Assembly: GCF_947492405.1 (NCBI RefSeq)
Contig: NZ_CANLMP010000002.1
Span: forward strand, 372,001-436,000
DNA length: 64,000 bases
Source: an uncultured Aquimarina sp.
GTDB taxonomy: Bacteria; Bacteroidota; Bacteroidia; Flavobacteriales; Flavobacteriaceae
Reading direction: 5' to 3'
Shown: positions 54,579 to 61,893 of the stretch, piece by piece
How positions within the stretch are numbered: position 1 is the stretch's first letter
Layout: every line of letters starts with the position of its first letter
Made by a program: the position numbers and the translations under genes
Notes under the pieces: generated by a model
Seen by the model: the letters and a program-made list of their open reading frames with translations, nothing else
Database searches by the model: none
Told to the model about the DNA's origin: nothing

Positions 54579-54971
54579 ATGAAATATTCAGAAGCATCAA
54601 GGAGGAAACGGACTCAACGTGATTACAATTTAGGCTTTAAGTTGTCAGTAGTTTCGCAGGTAGAAAAGGGCGAGATGACCTATAAACAAGCTCAAAAAGC
54701 TTATGGTATCCAAGGCAGGAGTACGGTTTTGGTTTGGTTACGAAAACATGGTACTTTAGATTGGAGTAAACCAGTTCAACATCAAATGCCTAAATCAAAA
54801 GAAACTCCAGCACAAAAGATCAAGCGATTAGAGCGTGAACTCTCAGATGAAAAACTCAAAAATGAGATTCTCAATACTATGATTGATATCTCGGATAAAC
54901 AGTATGGTACTGGAATCAGAAAAAAGTTTTCACCCAATCAATCCGATGCATCCAACAACAAAGGTCAGTAA
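54579..54971 (+). CDS. IS3-family OrfA (helix-turn-helix protein)
   Basis: A 130-residue OrfA with an N-terminal helix-turn-helix of the transposase_8/HTH_Tnp_1 type (RDYNLGFKLSVVSQVEKGEMTYKQAQKAYGIQGRSTVLVWLRKHGTL) and a leucine-zipper-like segment (KIKRLERELSDEKLKNEILNTM). It binds the terminal repeats and regulates transposition. The frameshift heptamer lies near its 3' end, and most of the region after it overlaps the orfB reading frame. Intact. Confidence 0.92.
   Translation: MKYSEASRRKRTQRDYNLGFKLSVVSQVEKGEMTYKQAQKAYGIQGRSTVLVWLRKHGTLDWSKPVQHQMPKSKETPAQKIKRLERELSDEKLKNEILNTMIDISDKQYGTGIRKKFSPNQSDASNNKGQ
54920..54926 (+). promoter_or_regulatory. Programmed -1 frameshift site of the IS3 transposase
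   Basis: A_AAA_AAG read in the orfA frame (…aga aaa aag…). A -1 slip moves the ribosome into the orfB frame, which has no stop codon from here to the orfB stop. The same heptamer is used by IS911 and IS150. Confidence 0.8.
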
Positions 54972-54973
54972 GT

Positions 54974-55813
54974 TTGTCGCGTTGTTGTCGATTGTTTGGG
55001 ATCAGTAGACAGGTGATCTATCAATCACAAAAGCGGTCATTAACTCGTAGTAAAGAACTTAATCAGGTAAAACATCTAGTACAACAAGTGCGGATGGATA
55101 TGCCTCGGTTAGGCACCCGAAAACTATATTATTTACTAAAAAAGGAGTTTGATCGTCAAGGAATCAAAATAGGAAGAGATGCGCTATTTGATTACCTGGG
55201 TAGTGAATCCCTACTGATAAAACCAAAGAAAAACTATACAAAGACCACAAACTCTAAGCATTGGCTTAGAAAATACCCTAATTTGATGAAAGATGCTAAG
55301 GTCTCAAGACCCGAAGAGTTTTTTGTTAGTGATATTACTTACATCAAAAGTAGAAAAGCTACTCACTATCTATCCCTTGTTACTGATGCTTATAGTAGGA
55401 AAATAATGGGGCATCATCTGAGCCAAGATATGGCAGCTGAAAATGTGGTTAAAGCAATGAAAATGGCAAATCAAAATAGAGTAACAAATACTAAATTAGT
55501 ACATCATTCTGATAGAGGACTACAGTATTGCTCTTCTGTATATCAGAGAGAATTAAAACGTACTAATGTGACCCCATCGATGACTGATGGATATGATTGC
55601 TATCAAAACGCATTAGCTGAAAGAATCAATGGAATATTAAAAAACGAGTTCTTAATTTATCAATGCAAGGATCAAGATGAACTCAAACAATTAATTATTG
55701 AATCCATTAATACTTATAATAATAAAAGACCACATATGAGTCTTAAAATGAAAACACCTAATTTTGTACATAACAAAAAAACCGGAGAAGCTAGCTTCTC
55801 CGGTCTAATTTAA
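54974..55813 (+). CDS. IS3-family OrfB (DDE transposase/integrase domain)
   Basis: A 279-residue transposase domain, normally made as an OrfAB fusion by -1 frameshift at 54920-54926; the TTG at 54974 is only the first start-like codon in the frame. It has an HTH_21 region (about 40-95, RLGTRKLYYLLKKEF) and an rve integrase core with D120 (SDITYIKS), D180 (HHSDRGLQYCS) and E216 (NALAERINGILKNEF), a DD35E spacing. The last codons lie inside a 24-base palindrome. All catalytic residues are present, so it could be active. Confidence 0.95.
   Translation: MSRCCRLFGISRQVIYQSQKRSLTRSKELNQVKHLVQQVRMDMPRLGTRKLYYLLKKEFDRQGIKIGRDALFDYLGSESLLIKPKKNYTKTTNSKHWLRKYPNLMKDAKVSRPEEFFVSDITYIKSRKATHYLSLVTDAYSRKIMGHHLSQDMAAENVVKAMKMANQNRVTNTKLVHHSDRGLQYCSSVYQRELKRTNVTPSMTDGYDCYQNALAERINGILKNEFLIYQCKDQDELKQLIIESINTYNNKRPHMSLKMKTPNFVHNKKTGEASFSGLI
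55781..55804 (-). terminator. 24-base palindrome at the orfB 3' end, terminator-like on the - strand
   Basis: ACCGGAGAAGCT followed by AGCTTCTCCGGT, a perfect palindrome within the last codons of orfB. On the - strand it is followed by a run of seven T (55774-55780), a full intrinsic-terminator shape facing transcription that comes from infB. On the + strand the following CTAATTT is a much weaker tail. Confidence 0.75.
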
Positions 55814-55825
55814 ATTATTAAAAAC

Positions 55826-55844
55826 TGTCAACCTATTTTAGGAC
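55826..55844 (-). repeat. IS3 right inverted repeat
   Basis: TGTCAACCTATTTTAGGAC, the reverse complement partner of the left repeat with one mismatch. Confidence 0.9.
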
Positions 55845-55869
55845 GACTCACATATATAATTTATAGATT

Positions 55870-58692
55870 CTATAATTTTTTCTTAACTGCAACTTCTTGG
55901 AAGCACTCAATCACATCACCTATCTTAATATCATTATAATTCTTGACTTGCAATCCACAATCGTACCCTTTCGACACTTCTTTAGCATCGTCTTTAAATC
56001 TCTTTAAAGAAGCCAATTCTCCGGTATAAACAACTACTCCTTCACGAATTAGTCGTATTCCAGCATTACGGATAATCTTACCAGTTTGTACCATACAACC
56101 TGCAATAGTACCTACTTTAGAGATCTTAAATGTCTCCCTAATCTCTGCTGTACCCGTAATCTCCTCTTTCATAACTGGAGAAAGCATACCTTCCATAGCA
56201 TCTTTCAGATCATTAATCGCATCATAGATAATCGAATATGTTCTGATATCGATTTCTTCTTTATCCGCAACTTGACGAGCATTACCTGCAGGTCTTACAT
56301 TAAATCCAATTATAATTGCATCAGAAGCGGAAGCTAATAACACATCACTCTCTGTTATAGCCCCAACTGCTTTATGAATAATATTCACGTGAATTTCTTC
56401 TGTAGACAACTTTTGGAAAGAGTCCGTTAAAGCTTCTACCGAACCATCCACATCACCTTTCAGGATAATATTCAATTCTTTGAAGTCTCCAAGAGCAATT
56501 CGACGTCCAATCTCATCAAGTGTAATATGACGTTGCGTTCTTACAGATTGCTCTCTATGTAGCTGAGCTCTTTTAGACGCGATATCTTTTGCTTCTCTTT
56601 CATCTTCTAACACACTAAATTTATCACCTGCTTGCGGAGCACCATCAAGACCTAAAATTGATACCGGAGTAGACGGCCCTGCTTCTTTAACATTATTACC
56701 TCTTTCATCTTGCATCGCCTTCACCTTACCACTATTCTTACCAGCTAACACATAATCTCCGACACGTAAGGTTCCTGTTTGTACCAAAATTGTAGATACA
56801 TAACCTCTACCTTTATCAAGGAAAGCTTCCACAACTGTTCCGGAAGCAAATCGATCTGGATTAGCCTTCAATTCTAGGATTTCAGCTTCTAGCAATACTT
56901 TCTCTAAAAGCTCTTTAACTCCTTGTCCAGTCTTTGCAGAAATATCGTGGGATTGAATTTTTCCACCCCAATCTTCTACCAATAAATTCATAGAAGCCAA
57001 CTTCTCTTTTATCTTTTCCGGATTAGCTTCCGGTCTATCCACTTTGTTTATTGCAAAAATAATAGGAACTCCTGCTGCCTGTGCATGACTAATTGCTTCT
57101 TTGGTCTGCGGCATCACATCATCATCTGCTGCAATTACAATAATAGCTAAATCTGTCACCTGAGCACCACGAGCACGCATCGCTGTAAACGCTTCGTGAC
57201 CTGGTGTATCTAAAAATGCTATTTTTTGTCCATTTTCCAATTGCACACCATACGCACCAATATGCTGAGTAATCCCACCACTTTCTCCTGCAATTACATT
57301 CTCTTCACGAATATAATCTAGCAATGACGTTTTACCGTGATCTACGTGACCCATTACTGTAACAATAGGCGCTCTTAAAACAAGATCTTCAGGCGCATCA
57401 ACAATTTCTTCAATTGACTCCTCTATATCCGAAGTAACAAAGTCTACTTCATAACCAAATTCATCCGCAACAATGGAGAGTGTTTCAGCATCCAAACGCT
57501 GATTCATGGTAACCATAATACCAAGAGACATACAAGCAGAAATTACTTGTGTTGTAGGAACATCCATCATAGTTGCCACCTCCGAAACAGTAACAAACTC
57601 TGTTACTTTCAACACTTTACTTTCTTGTTCTTGTTGCGCTACATCATCTTCCGCTTTTTGACGGTGTTGATCACGTTTATCTCTACGATATTTTGCTGCT
57701 TTAGATTTATTTGATTTCCCTTGAAGTTTTTCAAGAGTTTCTCTAACCTGCTTTTGTACTTCTTCTTCGCTTGGCTCCTCTTTAACAATAGCTGGTCTTT
57801 TTCCTTTTCCAGGACCACGATTTCCGGGTCCACGATTTCCAGGACCTCTATTACCAGGCCCGCGATTTCCACCTCTATTACCTGGCCCTCCTGATTTAGC
57901 AGCACCTTCTTTACTTATTCTTCTACGACGCTTTTTTGCATCTCCATCAGAAGATTTATCTGATTTTTCTTCTTTCTTTTTAGGCGGTTTCTGAAACTTA
58001 GTTAAGTCAATTTTTTGACCTGTAAAATTAGGTCCATCTAATTTTTTATACTGTGTCTCAACCTTTACTGGCTCCGCTTGAACATCTGGTTCTTGAGAAG
58101 CTGGAGTTTCTTTTTTTGCAGTTGGTTGCTCTGCAGGTTTTGCAGCCTTCTTCTGCTCTAAATCAATAGGAGCAATCTTCGCAATTTTTATACCTTTTTT
58201 TGCAGGTCTATTGGATACTACTTCAGGCTCTTGCACTTGCTCCTTTTCTTTTTCTTTTACCTCTTCTTTCTTAGGAACTTCGGCTGCCTTCGTTACTTCT
58301 TTTTCTTCGGACTGTTCAGTAACTTCTTCCTTCTCCTTCTTATCCAATTCAATCTTACCTACTTGTTTAGGTCCTGTTAATTGGGCTTTAGCTTTTACAA
58401 CTTCACGAGCCTCAGCACGCTTACGTCTTTCCTCCTGCTCAGTTTCAATCTGCACTCGAAGCGCTTCTTTTTCTTTTCTTTTTTCTTCACCAACCTCTTT
58501 TGAAGCCACCTTCTTACTCTTGTCTGTCTGGAACTCATCAAACAACAGCTGATAGATCTCTGCAGAAATTTTTGTGGTAGGACGCGAGTCTATCTCATGA
58601 CCTTTTGAATTCAAAAAGTCAACAGCCCGATCTAGCGAGATATTGAATTCGCGTAATACCTTATTTAATCTCATTGTTTTTGCTTCAGCCAT
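55870..58692 (-). CDS. infB: Translation initiation factor IF-2
   Basis: The 940-residue GTPase that places initiator tRNA on the ribosome. The IF2_N domain ([27 protein letters not shown]) is followed by a long basic/acidic low-complexity region (about 60-370) that includes a GPGNRG repeat (about 267-297). The G domain begins with GHVDHGKTS (around 448), then [15 protein letters not shown] and NKVD; domains II-IV run to the end. It is the last gene of rimP-nusA-infB, 44 bases after nusA. The nearest terminator-like hairpin downstream is the palindrome inside the IS. Confidence 0.96.
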   Translation of the reverse strand: MAEAKTMRLNKVLREFNISLDRAVDFLNSKGHEIDSRPTTKISAEIYQLLFDEFQTDKSKKVASKEVGEEKRKEKEALRVQIETEQEERRKRAEAREVVKAKAQLTGPKQVGKIELDKKEKEEVTEQSEEKEVTKAAEVPKKEEVKEKEKEQVQEPEVVSNRPAKKGIKIAKIAPIDLEQKKAAKPAEQPTAKKETPASQEPDVQAEPVKVETQYKKLDGPNFTGQKIDLTKFQKPPKKKEEKSDKSSDGDAKKRRRRISKEGAAKSGGPGNRGGNRGPGNRGPGNRGPGNRGPGKGKRPAIVKEEPSEEEVQKQVRETLEKLQGKSNKSKAAKYRRDKRDQHRQKAEDDVAQQEQESKVLKVTEFVTVSEVATMMDVPTTQVISACMSLGIMVTMNQRLDAETLSIVADEFGYEVDFVTSDIEESIEEIVDAPEDLVLRAPIVTVMGHVDHGKTSLLDYIREENVIAGESGGITQHIGAYGVQLENGQKIAFLDTPGHEAFTAMRARGAQVTDLAIIVIAADDDVMPQTKEAISHAQAAGVPIIFAINKVDRPEANPEKIKEKLASMNLLVEDWGGKIQSHDISAKTGQGVKELLEKVLLEAEILELKANPDRFASGTVVEAFLDKGRGYVSTILVQTGTLRVGDYVLAGKNSGKVKAMQDERGNNVKEAGPSTPVSILGLDGAPQAGDKFSVLEDEREAKDIASKRAQLHREQSVRTQRHITLDEIGRRIALGDFKELNIILKGDVDGSVEALTDSFQKLSTEEIHVNIIHKAVGAITESDVLLASASDAIIIGFNVRPAGNARQVADKEEIDIRTYSIIYDAINDLKDAMEGMLSPVMKEEITGTAEIRETFKISKVGTIAGCMVQTGKIIRNAGIRLIREGVVVYTGELASLKRFKDDAKEVSKGYDCGLQVKNYNDIKIGDVIECFQEVAVKKKL
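57808..57894. repeat. GPGNR-coding tandem repeat in infB
   Basis: Degenerate 15-base units (about five) on the - strand encode Gly-Pro-Gly-Asn-Arg-Gly repeats in the linker of IF-2. This linker is variable among bacteria. Confidence 0.75.
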
Positions 58693-58736
58693 AAATGCCT
58701 TTTATTTTATGCTCAAATATAAATTAATTGAAGTTA

Positions 58737-59969
58737 TTAATCTTCAAATTCTGATTTTAATATTCTAATAACTTCACCTACAGTCTCTTCCTCAAGATCT
58801 GTTCTTTTTACTAAGTCTTTAATATCTTGTTCTAAAATACTCTTAGCTGTATCTAATCCTATTTTAGCAAATTCTTCTATAATCCAAGAATCAATTTCAT
58901 CAGAAAACTCCGATAACTCTACATCTTCTTCTACACCTTCTCTGAATACATCAATTTCATATCCAGTTAACTGACCTGCTAATCTTATATTATGACCACC
59001 ACGTCCAATTGCTTTAGAAACCTCTTCTGGTTTCAACATAACTTCTGCTCGCCCACCTTCTTCATTCAACTTAATAGAAGTTACTCTTGCCGGACTTAAC
59101 GCTCTGGTAATATAGAGTTGTAAATTATTTGTGTAATTAATAACATCTATATTTTCATTTCCTAGTTCTCTAACAATTCCATGAATACGAGATCCTTTCA
59201 TACCAACACAAGCACCAACTGGATCAATCCTATCATCATACGAATCTACAGCAACCTTTGCTTTTTCACCTGGTATTCTAACTACTTTCTTAACAGTTAT
59301 TAAACCATCAAATACTTCAGGTATCTCAGATTCAAACAACTTCTCTAAAAACAAAGGAGAAGTTCTTGACATTATAATTGCAGGTTTATTACCTTTTAAT
59401 TCCACGGATTCAATCACTCCTCTTACATTCTCTCCTTTTCTGAAAAAGTCAGATGGAATTTGTCTGTCTTTAGGTAAAATAATTTCATTCCCTTCATCAT
59501 CTAATAAAATGATTGCTCTATGACGAATATGATGTACTTCTGCCGTATATATCTCTCCTTCTAATTCTTTAAATTGCTTATAGATATTAGTATTATCGTG
59601 TTCATGAATTTTAGAAATTAAATTTTGACGTAATGCCAAAATCGAACGCCTTCCTAAATCTATTAATTTAACCTCCTGAGAAACATCTTCTCCTATTTCA
59701 AAATCAGGCTCTATCTTTTGTGCTTCAGAAAGAGATATTTCCTGATTCCCATCCTCTACTTCTCCATCAGCAACTACAATACGGTTTCTCCAAATTTCTA
59801 AATCTCCCTTATCAGGGTTTATAATGATATCGAAATTATCATCACTACCAAATTTCTTTTTTAATGCATTTCTAAACACATCTTCTAAGATCGCCATTAG
59901 CGTAACACGATCGATTAACTTATCATCCTTAAATTCTGAAAATGAATCTATTAATGCGATGTTTTCCAT
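58737..59969 (-). CDS. nusA: Transcription termination/antitermination factor NusA
   Basis: A 410-residue NusA: an RNA-polymerase-binding N-domain (about 1-130), an S1 domain (about 135-205, GEIYTAEVHHIRHRAIILLDDEGNEIILP), two KH domains (GMKGSRIHGIVRELG and AIGRGGHNIRLAGQLTG), and a short tail without the acidic repeats of E. coli NusA. It modulates pausing, termination and rRNA antitermination, so it can act on leader hairpins such as the one in front of rimP. It lies 12 bases after rimP. Confidence 0.96.
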   Translation of the reverse strand: MENIALIDSFSEFKDDKLIDRVTLMAILEDVFRNALKKKFGSDDNFDIIINPDKGDLEIWRNRIVVADGEVEDGNQEISLSEAQKIEPDFEIGEDVSQEVKLIDLGRRSILALRQNLISKIHEHDNTNIYKQFKELEGEIYTAEVHHIRHRAIILLDDEGNEIILPKDRQIPSDFFRKGENVRGVIESVELKGNKPAIIMSRTSPLFLEKLFESEIPEVFDGLITVKKVVRIPGEKAKVAVDSYDDRIDPVGACVGMKGSRIHGIVRELGNENIDVINYTNNLQLYITRALSPARVTSIKLNEEGGRAEVMLKPEEVSKAIGRGGHNIRLAGQLTGYEIDVFREGVEEDVELSEFSDEIDSWIIEEFAKIGLDTAKSILEQDIKDLVKRTDLEEETVGEVIRILKSEFED

Positions 59970-59981
59970 ATCAATTTATAA

Positions 59982-60449
59982 TTAAAATGTTATCATAACT
60001 TTTGCTTCTTGTATTTCTTTGTACGAAACACAAGCTTCTTTTGTTACAGTTATTTTTCCTTTACCCACTGGTTTCGGTTCTCTGGTTTTCCAAACCAATG
60101 TTATATTATCATCTGTCACAGAAGTTAATTCTCCTTCAATCGTAGTATTATCTTCTGTTTTAATTTTTAATTTCCTTCCTACATTCTTCTTATACTGTCG
60201 CTGATGCGTTAGCCCTTCAGAAACTCCTGCAGACATTACTTGTAATGAAAAGTCTTCCTCTTCGCGATCCAAATTATGCTCAATTGCTCTGCTCACGGCA
60301 ATACAATCTTCTACCGTCACCCCTTCATCACCATCAATGATGATCTCAATACTATTACCTGGTTGTATTTTTTGATCAATCAAAAAAAGCGTAGACCTTT
60401 CTTCTAGGGCTTCTTCTAATAAACTCTGAACTTTATCTTTTAATGACAT
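59982..60449 (-). CDS. rimP: Ribosome maturation factor RimP
   Basis: A 155-residue RimP needed for 30S assembly. The N-domain has VQSLLEEALEERSTLFLIDQKI and the DGDEGVTVEDCIAVSRAIEHNLD core; the C-terminal SH3-like domain includes GRKLKIKTEDNTTIEGELTSV. The promoter, a terminator-like leader hairpin, and the nusA-infB genes form the classical rimP-nusA-infB operon. Confidence 0.95.
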   Translation of the reverse strand: MSLKDKVQSLLEEALEERSTLFLIDQKIQPGNSIEIIIDGDEGVTVEDCIAVSRAIEHNLDREEEDFSLQVMSAGVSEGLTHQRQYKKNVGRKLKIKTEDNTTIEGELTSVTDDNITLVWKTREPKPVGKGKITVTKEACVSYKEIQEAKVMITF

Positions 60450-60462
60450 AAGTAGATAAAAA

Positions 60463-60483
60463 GAGGGGACTTTTCGTCCCCTC
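60463..60483 (-). promoter_or_regulatory. Terminator-shaped hairpin in the rimP leader (candidate attenuator)
   Basis: On the - strand GAGGGGAC, loop GAAAA, GTCCCCTC, then TTTTT. The 8-bp G/C-rich stem plus T5 lies between the promoter (60510-60538) and the rimP ATG (60449), with only 13 bases between hairpin and ATG. It has the form of an intrinsic terminator within the 5' leader, and could also occlude initiation. Confidence 0.65.
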
Positions 60484-60509
60484 CATCTGGTTTTTTAATT
60501 TCAACGGTG

Positions 60510-60538
60510 CAAAGATAGTAATAATATCTTAGATTCAA
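60510..60538 (-). promoter_or_regulatory. Promoter of the rimP-nusA-infB operon
   Basis: On the - strand TTG (60536-60538, within TTTTG), 18 bases, then TATCTTTG (60510-60517). Exact Bacteroidota -33/-7 elements; the transcript would start about 50 bases before the rimP ATG. Confidence 0.72.
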
Positions 60539-60710
60539 AACCTAGTTAAGAATGAATTTATTCGTAATTTTAAATGACTATTAAGGGATTACCTTTATAA
60601 TTTATCTAAAACAACACTTGTAAGACATATTATATCACAACCCTTCTTTTAACCAAAAAATGAAATAAAAATGTCATTTAATTGGCATTTTTTCCTAAAC
60701 AAAATTAATC

Positions 60711-61544
60711 ATGATCAAAAAAATTCTAGTACCTACAGATTTTTCTTCTCAAGCTGAAAGTGCACTTAAAGTAGCGGCGCAAATAGCCAAAAAAAATGAC
60801 TGCCAAATTTATCTTTTACATATTTTAGAAATGCCAGTTCATTTAGTTGACTTAATGTCTTCCGGAGCTTCTGCTCCTGCACCAGAAGCTATTTTTTTCA
60901 TGAAACAAACTCATAAAAAGTTTGAAGAAGTTATGGCTAGTGATTACTTACAAGGTTTAGAAATAATCGAAACGGTAAGCTTCGAAGATGTACTTCACGG
61001 TATTATGGATTCATGCAAAAAAAATGATATTGATATGATCATCATGGGATCTCACGGCTCTTCTGGATTTGAGGAGTTATTTATAGGGTCAAATGCTGAG
61101 AAAGTAGTGCGAACATCTGAAAAACCCGTACTGGTTATTAAAGAAGATTGTGATATCTTTAATGTCAATGATATTGTTTATGCGACAAATTTTGATGATG
61201 AAGATAAACCTTCTTTAATCGCTGCCCACGAATTTGCAAAGCAATTAAACGCAAAACTTCATTTACTATGGATAAATACTGCCAATAGCTTTAAAACCAC
61301 AAGCGAAACTGAGGAAAAAATGAATTTGATGATTGCTGACCTTCCTATTGACAACTATACTTTAAATATTTATAATGATATTAATGTAGAGAAGGGAATT
61401 CTAAATTTTGCAAATTCTGTAGATGCTGGCTTGATAGGAATTAGCACACACGGAAGAAAAGGGTTATCTCACTTTATAAATGGAAGTCTTGGCGAAGATG
61501 TAGTAAATCATGCTAAAAGACCTGTATTGACATTTAAGATATAA
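60711..61544 (+). CDS. Universal stress protein, tandem UspA domains
   Basis: A 277-residue protein with two UspA domains (about 1-148 and 150-277). The first begins MIKKILVPTDFSSQAESALKVA and contains the ATP-binding segment GSHGSSGFEELFIGSNAEKV; the second has the degenerate equivalent STHGRKGLSHFINGSLGEDV. Universal stress proteins respond to starvation or oxidative stress; the partner is unknown. It is a single gene with a strong terminator that it shares with the convergent tRNA. Confidence 0.93.
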   Translation: MIKKILVPTDFSSQAESALKVAAQIAKKNDCQIYLLHILEMPVHLVDLMSSGASAPAPEAIFFMKQTHKKFEEVMASDYLQGLEIIETVSFEDVLHGIMDSCKKNDIDMIIMGSHGSSGFEELFIGSNAEKVVRTSEKPVLVIKEDCDIFNVNDIVYATNFDDEDKPSLIAAHEFAKQLNAKLHLLWINTANSFKTTSETEEKMNLMIADLPIDNYTLNIYNDINVEKGILNFANSVDAGLIGISTHGRKGLSHFINGSLGEDVVNHAKRPVLTFKI

Positions 61545-61565
61545 AACACTAATTTACATTAATAA

Positions 61566-61600
61566 AAAAAGGAACAACATTAAATTTGTTGTTCCTTTTT
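61566..61600. terminator. Bidirectional terminator between uspA-like gene and tRNA-Gln
   Basis: AAAAAGGAACAAC and GTTGTTCCTTTTT form a stem with a 9-base loop and T runs on both strands. It lies 21 bases after the stress-protein stop and 4 bases after the 3' end of the oppositely oriented tRNA. Confidence 0.88.
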
Positions 61601-61603
61601 ATG

Positions 61604-61676
61604 TTGGTCTACTAGGGCTCGAACCTAGACTCTTCTGGACCAAAACCAGACGTGTTGCCAGTTACACCATAGACCA
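61604..61676 (-). tRNA. tRNA-Gln (anticodon UUG)
   Basis: Reading the - strand, a 73-base cloverleaf: 7-bp acceptor stem TGGTCTA/TAGACCA, D arm GTGTAACTGGCAACAC, anticodon stem TCTGG/CCAGA with loop TTTTGGT (anticodon TTG), T arm CTAGGTTCGAGCCCTAG, discriminator A. The CCA end is not encoded. It decodes CAA (and CAG by wobble). It has a near-consensus promoter just upstream. Confidence 0.95.
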
Positions 61677-61693
61677 ATGTATCTTTGCGGGTG

Positions 61694-61723
61694 CAAATTT
61701 AATATATTCTTTTTGGTCTACAA
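61694..61723 (-). promoter_or_regulatory. Promoter of tRNA-Gln
   Basis: On the - strand TTG (61721-61723, in GTTTG), 19 bases, then TAAATTTG (61694-61701), a very good match to the Bacteroidota consensus. Predicted start is a few bases before the tRNA 5' end at 61676. Apart from this, I see nothing in the remaining sequence to the ATG at 61894. Confidence 0.75.
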
Positions 61724-61893
61724 ACATTTTTTTTTAAAATTTTATCTTACACCTCTTTTTTAACAGTTTTTACAGAATAAATTTAAATCGAAGTTTTGTC
61801 AAAATATAAACTTCTGTTAAGCGTTTGCTAAAAAAACTAATAGAGAAGTATTTTTATTACTAAATTCGCCACACTTTATATAACAGTTATCTT

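Larger units (their letters stand above)
54544..55844 (+). mobile_element. Complete IS3-family insertion sequence
   Basis: About 1.3 kb bounded by imperfect inverted repeats (19 bases, one mismatch inside) with a two-frame transposase: orfA, then orfB in the -1 frame. OrfB has a complete DD35E set. The A_AAA_AAG slippery heptamer in the orfA 3' end is the standard device for making OrfAB. It lies between the SPOR gene terminator and infB and disrupts no gene. No clear 3-bp target duplication is seen (flanks differ), so exact ends are uncertain by one or two bases and the insertion may be old. Confidence 0.92.

Noticed and set aside
54538..55848. Target-site duplication of the IS3 element
   Set aside because: I compared the 3-4 bases outside each end for several possible end positions and found no matching pair, so none is reported.
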